Source of the DNA: an uncultured Prevotella sp.
GTDB taxonomy: Bacteria; Bacteroidota; Bacteroidia; Bacteroidales; Bacteroidaceae
NCBI GenBank assembly: GCA_900551985.1
Contig: URYG01000086.1
Location: forward strand, 1 to 11,791
Length of the DNA: 11,791 bases
Direction: 5' to 3'
Made by a program: the position numbers and the translations under genes. Below the pieces are notes generated by a model, which saw only the letters and a list, made by a program, of their open reading frames with translations, made no database searches and was not told the DNA's origin. This document shows positions 7,608-11,791 of this stretch, in pieces; the stretch's first letter is position 1, and every line of letters begins with the position of its first letter.

Positions 7608-7645
7608 TTGTTACTTTGTTTTTAAGTGATGGCATTGTTACTTTG
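7608..7645. repeat. Direct repeat around the esterase start codon
   Basis: TTGTTACTTTG occurs at 7608-7618 and again at 7635-7645, each copy preceded on the plus strand by CAT (7603-7605 and 7633-7635), the complement of an ATG. The upstream ATG is thus part of a duplicated leader segment and probably not the start used. Confidence 0.65.
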
Positions 7646-7651
7646 ACGATG

Positions 7652-7685
7652 CAAATTTACGAAATTCTATCCATAAAACACCTTC
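7652..7685 (-). promoter_or_regulatory. Promoter of the leftward xylan operon
   Basis: The minus strand reads TAAATTTG (7652-7659), matching TAnnTTTG. The expected -33 position shows GGTGTTTT, a weak match lacking a proper TTTG, which would suit an activated promoter. The predicted transcript start at about 7645 lies about 40 bases upstream of the esterase ATG at 7605. No operator could be identified; in this group an HTCS regulator such as XynR is the known type of control, but none is encoded in the window. Confidence 0.55.
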
Positions 7686-7782
7686 CACGAGTAACCATAA
7701 CATTTCTACACGTATCAAAATCAGGAATAAAACGAAAATGATAAGGAAACAAAAGAATACGTTACACCAGATAAAGTCAGAA

Positions 7783-7814
7783 TTTGCAGATTTCAGTGTT
7801 TTTTGCTAATTTTG
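7783..7814 (+). promoter_or_regulatory. Promoter of the GH67 gene
   Basis: TTTG at 7783-7786 and TAATTTTG at 7807-7814 are separated by exactly 20 bases, a full match to the Bacteroidota -33/-7 pattern. Transcription should begin near 7821, about 28 bases before the GH67 ATG. It is divergent from the xylan operon promoter, with about 120 bases between the two boxes, so both could share an activator site. Confidence 0.75.
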
Positions 7815-7848
7815 CAGTAGTAATAACCTAAGATAAAGAATAGAGATT

Positions 7849-9864
7849 ATGAATTATAACATCAAGAAATGCCTGATGGCAGGATGCATGTTGCTGGCTT
7901 CGCTGCAGGCATCTGCACAGAACGACGGGTCAGGTTTATGGCTGGGAAAGGCGTACGCCAACTCCTGCCAGGTAAAAACAAATGCCGATGACAACGCTAC
8001 GATACGTATCGCAAGTCAGGAGCTTGCCAACCACTGGCGGGGCAAGAGCGCTGAACTGAAAATAGACAAGGCGCTGGATCTGGGCGAAGGTTACAACATC
8101 TATGCCCGTCCTGCCCACCAGGGCGACAATATCGAGTATGAGGCTACCATCACCGCCAGCACCCCTATCGGTTTGCTCTATGGAGCCTACGAACTGATCC
8201 GCCTGCAGAATACCGATGCCTATAATACCGGCAGCGGCAAGCAGCAGAACTTCGGCAAGGCCATCGATGAAACCGAGAAGCCGCAGGTGGGTCTCCGCAT
8301 CCTGAACCATTGGGATAATCTGGATGGCAGCATCGAGCGCGGCTATGCCGGCAAGAGCATCTTCAAATGGGAAGAAATCAAACTCGGGAAGAACGGCAAG
8401 GGAGGCAGCATCAGCAAGAGTCTGCACGACCGCCTCGTCACCTATGCCCGTGCCAATGCCTCGCTCGGCATCAACGGCAGCGTACTCAACAACGTGAATG
8501 CATCGCCTAAGATGATGACGGCGGAATATATTAATAAGGTGAAGGTCATCGCCAACATCCTGCGCCCTTACGGCATCCGAGTCTATCTCAGCATCAACTT
8601 CGCTTCGCCGATGGCTCTGGGTTATACCAAGACGGCAGACCCGCTGGACAAGAAGGTTCAGCAATGGTGGCAGAAGAAAGCCAAGGAGATCTATGCCGCC
8701 ATTCCCGACTTCGGCGGATTCCTGGTAAAGGCGAACTCTGAGGGCCAGCCGGGGCCCGGCGATTACCACCGTACGCATGCCGATGGTGCCAATATGCTGG
8801 CTGATGCCGTGAAGCCATACGGCGGCATCGTGATGTGGCGAAGTTTTGTATATGGAGCCAACCACAAGGGAGAAGACCGAGTGAAGCAAGCCGTAAGCGA
8901 GTTTAAGGATATGGACGGCAAGTTCCGTGACAACGTAATCCTGCAGTCCAAGAATGGTCCGCTCGACTTCCAGCCTCGTGAGCCATACGCTCCTATCTTC
9001 GACAACATCCGTCAGACCTCACAGATGGCAGAGTTCCAGATTACCCAGGAATATCTGGGACAGAGCAAGCACCTCACCTATCTGGCTCCGATGTGGAAGG
9101 AATTCTTCGATTTCGTCAGTCCGATGAAGCTGAAGGGTATTGCCGGCGTGGCGAATATCGGTGATGATGCCAACTGGTGCGGTCATCCTTTCTCTCAGGC
9201 AAACTGGTACGCCTTCGGTCGTCTGGCTTGGAATCCATCGCTCAGCGCTGAAGAGATAGCCCACGAATGGCTGGTTCAGACTTACGAGAATCAGGACGAG
9301 AAGTTTACCAAACCTGTGGAGATGATGATGATGACCTCTCGCGAAGCCTGCGTCAACTATATGATGCCGCTGGGATTGCATCACATCTTCAAGTTCGACC
9401 ACCACTACGGTCCGGAACCGGATGGTTTCATCGCCAGCTATCCTTTGGAGTGGTGCCCGGTATATTATCACAAGGCAGATGCCCAGGGCGTAGGTTTCGA
9501 CCGTTCATCCAAGGGAACAGATGCCGTAAGCCAGTATCCGGAGCCTTATCGCAGCCAGTACGACAACCTCCAGACCTGTCCTGAGGAGTATCTTCTCTGG
9601 TTCCATCACGTGGCATGGGATTACAGGATGAAATCGGGCAGCACCCTCTGGCAGGAGCTTTGCATGAGATACAATATGGGCGTATCGATGGTAGAAGTTT
9701 ACCGTGACTACTGGCACACTTCTGCCAAGCAATATATGAAGGGACATGAACAGGAATGGCAGCATACCGATTCCCTCCTCAATGTTCAGCTTGAGAATGC
9801 GAAGGAATGGCGCGATACCTGCCTGAAATACTTCCAGACCTTCTCGAAGATGGAAATCCGATAA
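7849..9864 (+). CDS. aguA: GH67 alpha-glucuronidase, exported
   Basis: This 671-residue alpha-glucuronidase removes (4-O-methyl)glucuronic acid from the non-reducing-end xylose of glucuronoxylo-oligosaccharides produced by GH10 enzymes. A signal peptide spans residues 1-23 (MNYNIKKCL, hydrophobic core, ASA before Q24). The N-terminal beta-sandwich domain covers about 25-145, the (beta/alpha)8 barrel about 146-475, and an alpha-helical C-terminal domain the rest. Catalytic residues can be placed by motif: acid E298 in KANSEGQPGPG, and the carboxylate pair D373 in NGPLDFQPREP and E401 in ITQEYLG. The spacing of these agrees with remembered GH67 structures. Length is close to the family norm. 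It is transcribed alone and rightward from its own promoter, and converges on the small-gene cassette with a shared hairpin near 9927-9971. The family is very secure; the symbol is the generic one. Confidence 0.96.
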   Translation: MNYNIKKCLMAGCMLLASLQASAQNDGSGLWLGKAYANSCQVKTNADDNATIRIASQELANHWRGKSAELKIDKALDLGEGYNIYARPAHQGDNIEYEATITASTPIGLLYGAYELIRLQNTDAYNTGSGKQQNFGKAIDETEKPQVGLRILNHWDNLDGSIERGYAGKSIFKWEEIKLGKNGKGGSISKSLHDRLVTYARANASLGINGSVLNNVNASPKMMTAEYINKVKVIANILRPYGIRVYLSINFASPMALGYTKTADPLDKKVQQWWQKKAKEIYAAIPDFGGFLVKANSEGQPGPGDYHRTHADGANMLADAVKPYGGIVMWRSFVYGANHKGEDRVKQAVSEFKDMDGKFRDNVILQSKNGPLDFQPREPYAPIFDNIRQTSQMAEFQITQEYLGQSKHLTYLAPMWKEFFDFVSPMKLKGIAGVANIGDDANWCGHPFSQANWYAFGRLAWNPSLSAEEIAHEWLVQTYENQDEKFTKPVEMMMMTSREACVNYMMPLGLHHIFKFDHHYGPEPDGFIASYPLEWCPVYYHKADAQGVGFDRSSKGTDAVSQYPEPYRSQYDNLQTCPEEYLLWFHHVAWDYRMKSGSTLWQELCMRYNMGVSMVEVYRDYWHTSAKQYMKGHEQEWQHTDSLLNVQLENAKEWRDTCLKYFQTFSKMEIR

Positions 9865-9921
9865 AAGCGGAAATAAGGAATATCGAATATCTATCTGCAA
9901 AAACAAAATACTATCAAAATA

Positions 9922-9979
9922 AAAAAGGTGTATCCCCGCTTGCCCGATATGTTGGGCAAGAAGGATACACCTTATTCTT
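9922..9979. terminator. Bidirectional terminator between GH67 and the small-gene cassette
   Basis: A two-part hairpin pairs GGTGTATCC (9927-9935) with GGATACACC (9963-9971), and inside it TTGCCC (9940-9945) with GGGCAA (9954-9959). Read leftward it ends in ACACC followed by TTTTTT. Read rightward it ends in CACC followed by TTATTCTTTTA. It therefore suits both the leftward cassette and the convergent GH67 gene, whose stop lies about 60 bases away. Confidence 0.85.
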
Positions 9980-9982
9980 TTA

Positions 9983-10264
9983 TTATTCTCCACGATAAAA
10001 TCCATTATTGCTCATTTCCGACCATTTTAAGAACATTTCCTGATAGTTATCTTTTATGAATTCACGAATGATTCTCAATTCTTTACTGGTCAGAACACCC
10101 TGCTCTTTTACGATGGTATCACCATTTCCCATAACAAATAACTTAGCAGAACCGGATTCTGTTAAGTGCCGGTCACTGGCATGTACATGCATAGCTTCCA
10201 CTATGCAATGGGAAGTAAAATAGAGGTAATACCCACATATCATAAAATCGTAATATTTAGGCAT
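9983..10264 (-). CDS. DUF4160-type small protein, cassette gene 3 (copy 1)
   Basis: This 93-residue soluble protein shows the pattern of the DUF4160 family. A short beta-hairpin with aromatic residues (GYYLYFTSHC, 11-20) leads to a His-x-His motif (MHVHASD, 25-31). Strands around AKLFV (40-44) follow, then a C-terminal helix (TSKELRIIREFIKDNYQEMFLKW) ending at W81. DUF4160 proteins are found across bacteria beside other very small genes and are often discussed as toxin-antitoxin-like, but no activity is established that I can cite. No signal peptide or membrane segment is present. Its ATG overlaps the stop of the preceding gene by 8 bases, so translation is probably coupled. It is the last gene before the terminator. 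An identical copy lies 1032 bases to the right. Confidence 0.75.
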   Translation of the reverse strand: MPKYYDFMICGYYLYFTSHCIVEAMHVHASDRHLTESGSAKLFVMGNGDTIVKEQGVLTSKELRIIREFIKDNYQEMFLKWSEMSNNGFYRGE

Positions 10265-10496
10265 AAGCTTGCTCCATTATTTTTTTGTTTCGGTTCCAAT
10301 ACTTTTGAACGATGCTGATTTCTATATCATCCATATTGGTTTCTGTAACTTCCCCCTCGCTAGTCATCACAAGAGCATGATATGGTGGGTGTAGATACAC
10401 TACACGTATAAAGCCTTCTTCATTTTGCGAAAATGCATATCCGCAAACAATCATCATTGCTTTTTCTGCTACAGATTTAATTTCTTCTTCCTTCAT
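10257..10496 (-). CDS. Unrecognised 79-residue protein, cassette gene 2 (copy 1)
   Basis: I do not recognise this gene with certainty. The protein has 79 residues and is acidic at the N-terminus. A predicted helix (EEEIKSVAEKAMMIVC, 3-18) is followed by short strands (GFIRVVYL, HALVMTSEGEV) and a C-terminal helix (DDIEISIVQKYWNRNKKIMEQ, 56-76). This alpha-beta-alpha layout would suit a small protein-binding partner or antitoxin-like fold, but that is a guess. No signal peptide or membrane segment is visible. It overlaps the end of gene 1 by 20 bases and the start of gene 3 by 8 bases, so all three must be made from one message in fixed order. An identical copy exists at +1032. Confidence 0.7.
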   Translation of the reverse strand: MKEEEIKSVAEKAMMIVCGYAFSQNEEGFIRVVYLHPPYHALVMTSEGEVTETNMDDIEISIVQKYWNRNKKIMEQAYA

Positions 10497-10776
10497 GATA
10501 ATCTATTTTTACTGACTTGATTGGTTTGAGAAAAGTCTCAGGATTGATATACAGATTCTTCAATATGGGCAAAAGGTCAATATACTCTTCCGTTTCGCCC
10601 AAACCTTCATAATCAGCCATAACAACAATATATCCATTATCCCATTCCTTAACATCCACATATCGCTTGAGACGCTTTGGAGTACGGAATCGGATATTAC
10701 TATTGCCATATCGAAAAGAAGTCATATCTCCGTTGCTAGAGAGCAACGCTTCTGATGAAAAATTTGCATTGTTCAT
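10477..10776 (-). CDS. Unrecognised 99-residue protein, cassette gene 1 (copy 1)
   Basis: I do not recognise this family with certainty. The 99-residue protein has a polar N-terminal tail (1-17), then a basic segment (NIRFRTPKRLKRYVDV, 27-42). A beta-like stretch (GYIVVMADYEG, 48-58) precedes an acidic helix (ETEEYIDLLPILKNLYI, 61-77) and a closing strand (IKSVKIDY). The basic patch could contact nucleic acid or a partner protein; nothing proves it. The ATG at 10776 is chosen because AAGGAGGT lies 5 bases upstream, an unusually strong Shine-Dalgarno for this phylum. The internal M18 lacks one. It is the first gene of the cassette behind a structured leader and a consensus promoter. An identical, edge-truncated copy lies at +1032. 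Confidence 0.72.
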   Translation of the reverse strand: MNNANFSSEALLSSNGDMTSFRYGNSNIRFRTPKRLKRYVDVKEWDNGYIVVMADYEGLGETEEYIDLLPILKNLYINPETFLKPIKSVKIDYHEGRRN

Positions 10777-10780
10777 ATTT

Positions 10781-10788
10781 ACCTCCTT
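10781..10788 (-). promoter_or_regulatory. Strong ribosome binding site of cassette gene 1
   Basis: The minus strand reads AAGGAGGT immediately upstream of AAAT and the ATG at 10776. This near-perfect anti-16S match is uncommon in Bacteroidota and contrasts with the carbohydrate genes in the window, which have none. It fixes the start codon of gene 1. Confidence 0.75.
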
Positions 10789-10810
10789 ATTTTAATGATT
10801 CAACTTCAGT

Positions 10811-10870
10811 GCTGCACGGATTATGCAAACGAGCGCAATGAAAGTTTACTTTCAAATTGCCGAGTGCAGC
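10811..10870 (-). promoter_or_regulatory. Structured 5' leader of the cassette
   Basis: Two nested inverted repeats lie between promoter and start codon. The outer pair is GCTGCAC (10811-10817) with GTGCAGC (10864-10870). The inner hairpin pairs GCAAT-GAAAGT (10835-10845) with ACTTTC-AA-ATTGC (10848-10860), with a 2-base apex that would open to a larger loop in RNA. The GAAAGT/ACTTTC core is also a near-palindrome that could be a DNA operator. Either an RNA element or a repressor site is possible. Confidence 0.55.
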
Positions 10871-10881
10871 TAATTGTGCTG

Positions 10882-10912
10882 CAAAGATACGTTTTTCTTC
10901 TGAAAGATGCAA
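10882..10912 (-). promoter_or_regulatory. Promoter of the small-gene cassette (copy 1)
   Basis: The minus strand has TTG at 10910-10912, a 20-base spacer, and TATCTTTG at 10882-10889, fully matching the Bacteroidota -33/-7 pattern. Transcription should begin near 10875, giving a leader of about 100 bases. It lies just left of the terminator of the second copy, so each cassette has its own transcription unit. Confidence 0.75.
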
Positions 10913-10953
10913 GGTTTTTGGGGAAAATGTTTGAGGGTGAGGAAGATAAAAAG

Positions 10954-11011
10954 AAAAAGGTGTATCCCCGCTTGCCCGATATGTTGGGCAAGAAGGATAC
11001 ACCTTATTCTT
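10954..11011 (-). terminator. Terminator of cassette copy 2
   Basis: This is an exact copy of the hairpin at 9927-9971, with stems at 10959-10967/10995-11003 and 10972-10977/10986-10991, followed leftward by TTTTTC. Here it separates the second cassette from the promoter of the first, since both run leftward. Confidence 0.82.
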
Positions 11012-11014
11012 TTA

Positions 11015-11296
11015 TTATTCTCCACGATAAAATCCATTATTGCTCATTTCCGACCATTTTAAGAACATTTCCTGATAGTTATCTTTTATGAATTCACGAA
11101 TGATTCTCAATTCTTTACTGGTCAGAACACCCTGCTCTTTTACGATGGTATCACCATTTCCCATAACAAATAACTTAGCAGAACCGGATTCTGTTAAGTG
11201 CCGGTCACTGGCATGTACATGCATAGCTTCCACTATGCAATGGGAAGTAAAATAGAGGTAATACCCACATATCATAAAATCGTAATATTTAGGCAT
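11015..11296 (-). CDS. DUF4160-type small protein, cassette gene 3 (copy 2)
   Basis: This protein is identical in all 93 residues to the copy ending at 9983, including the HVH motif at 26-28 and the C-terminal helix with W81. It is intact, overlaps gene 2 by 8 bases, and is followed by its own terminator. No divergence between the copies is visible, including at third codon positions, so the duplication is recent, is being homogenised, or is an assembly effect. Confidence 0.73.
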   Translation of the reverse strand: MPKYYDFMICGYYLYFTSHCIVEAMHVHASDRHLTESGSAKLFVMGNGDTIVKEQGVLTSKELRIIREFIKDNYQEMFLKWSEMSNNGFYRGE

Positions 11297-11528
11297 AAGC
11301 TTGCTCCATTATTTTTTTGTTTCGGTTCCAATACTTTTGAACGATGCTGATTTCTATATCATCCATATTGGTTTCTGTAACTTCCCCCTCGCTAGTCATC
11401 ACAAGAGCATGATATGGTGGGTGTAGATACACTACACGTATAAAGCCTTCTTCATTTTGCGAAAATGCATATCCGCAAACAATCATCATTGCTTTTTCTG
11501 CTACAGATTTAATTTCTTCTTCCTTCAT
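11289..11528 (-). CDS. Unrecognised 79-residue protein, cassette gene 2 (copy 2)
   Basis: This is identical to the 79-residue protein of copy 1 and has the same overlaps with its neighbours (20 bases with gene 1, 8 bases with gene 3). It is intact. No function can be assigned beyond what is said for copy 1. Confidence 0.68.
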   Translation of the reverse strand: MKEEEIKSVAEKAMMIVCGYAFSQNEEGFIRVVYLHPPYHALVMTSEGEVTETNMDDIEISIVQKYWNRNKKIMEQAYA

Positions 11529-11791
11529 GATAATCTATTTTTACTGACTTGATTGGTTTGAGAAAAGTCTCAGGATTGATATACAGATTCTTCAATATGG
11601 GCAAAAGGTCAATATACTCTTCCGTTTCGCCCAAACCTTCATAATCAGCCATAACAACAATATATCCATTATCCCATTCCTTAACATCCACATATCGCTT
11701 GAGACGCTTTGGAGTACGGAATCGGATATTACTATTGCCATATCGAAAAGAAGTCATATCTCCGTTGCTAGAGAGCAACGCTTCTGATGAA
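11509..11791 (-). CDS. Unrecognised protein, cassette gene 1 (copy 2, 5' end outside window)
   Basis: Residues 7-99 of the 99-residue cassette gene 1 protein are present and identical to copy 1. The first codons, expected up to about 11808 by the 1032-base offset, lie beyond the window edge. The gene is cut by the window, not by mutation as far as can be seen. Internal alternative starts should not be used as evidence of a shorter protein. Confidence 0.7.
   Translation of the reverse strand, partial: SSEALLSSNGDMTSFRYGNSNIRFRTPKRLKRYVDVKEWDNGYIVVMADYEGLGETEEYIDLLPILKNLYINPETFLKPIKSVKIDYHEGRRN

Larger units (their letters stand above)
9922..10953. repeat. Tandem duplication, copy 1 (complete 1032-bp unit)
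   Basis: Bases 9922-10759 match 10954-11791 at a constant offset of 1032. I found no mismatch when reading the two side by side, and the encoded proteins are identical. The base before each copy differs (T/A context at 9920-9921 versus A/G at 10952-10953), so the left boundary lies at an A-tract at the foot of the terminator hairpin. If the repeat is a simple head-to-tail duplication the unit is 9922-10953, holding terminator, three genes, leader and promoter. The right end of copy 2 is outside the window. Confidence 0.93.
10954..11791. repeat. Tandem duplication, copy 2 (cut by window end)
   Basis: This stretch repeats 9922-10759 without any difference that I could find, and it is still matching at the last base of the window. 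If the unit is 1032 bases, about 194 bases containing the leader and promoter lie beyond the edge. Whether there are two copies or more cannot be seen. Confidence 0.93.

Noticed and set aside
7606..7635. The ATG at 7635 as the esterase start.
   Set aside because: It adds ten residues that spoil the signal peptide, and leaves almost no leader after the predicted transcript start. The ATG at 7605 is preferred.
7849..7917. A possible lipobox (MAGC, Cys at residue 13) in the GH67 signal peptide.
   Set aside because: The Cys lies in the middle of the hydrophobic core with too few preceding hydrophobic residues, and a good signal peptidase I site (ASA before Q24) follows.
7936..8889. A 317-codon open frame on the minus strand.
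   Set aside because: It is antisense to GH67, whose catalytic motifs and full length are beyond doubt. The antisense product is low-complexity Val/Ala/Gly/Ile and resembles nothing.
10795..11091. A 98-codon open frame on the plus strand across the gap between the two cassettes, and a 71-codon frame opposite it.
   Set aside because: Both run through the promoter, structured leader and terminator of the cassettes and have no start signals. The coding-like length is explained by chance.
9922..11791. The large direct repeat as an insertion sequence, integron or CRISPR array.
   Set aside because: There is no transposase or integrase, no terminal inverted repeats of the unit, no visible target-site duplication, and no short regular repeat-spacer pattern. 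It is a duplicated gene cassette.

Overview
The window looks like Bacteroidota chromosomal DNA, most likely from the Prevotella/Segatella group. Several genes are preceded by the Bacteroidota-type -7 element TAnnTTTG, most start codons lack a Shine-Dalgarno sequence, the gene families are typical of gut or rumen Bacteroidales, and the gene set resembles the xyn cluster I remember from Prevotella bryantii. Species is an inference.

Layout. (1) Positions 1-340 are AT-rich and gene-free, with a possible leftward promoter and a hairpin closing the next operon. (2) A leftward two-gene ABC exporter operon follows: a DUF5687-type permease (1097-2497) and its ATPase (341-1048), with a four-unit heptamer repeat between them. 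(3) A leftward four-gene xylan operon (7605 down to 2718) encodes an exported SGNH esterase, a GPH-family sugar symporter, an exported GH10 endoxylanase and a cytoplasmic GH43 xylosidase/arabinofuranosidase. It ends at a good intrinsic terminator near 2600. (4) Rightward and divergent from it, 7849-9864 encodes an exported GH67 alpha-glucuronidase. (5) From 9922 to the window end lies a 1032-bp tandem repeat. Each unit is a leftward cassette of three small overlapping genes, the last a DUF4160-type protein, with promoter, structured leader and terminator. The second copy runs off the window edge.

The xylan genes form a coherent pathway. The esterase removes acyl groups, GH10 cuts the backbone, GH67 removes terminal (methyl)glucuronic acid, the GPH symporter imports xylo-oligosaccharides, and cytoplasmic GH43 releases xylose or arabinose. 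No SusC/SusD pair and no HTCS regulator are present here, so outer-membrane uptake and control must lie elsewhere.

Two observations stand out. The GPH symporter appears to have an internal block swap compared with the usual order of this family (TM1-5, TM8-11, TM6-7, TM12), with GC-rich microhomology at the junctions. The three-gene DUF4160 cassette is duplicated in tandem without visible change and resembles a compact accessory module of unknown function.
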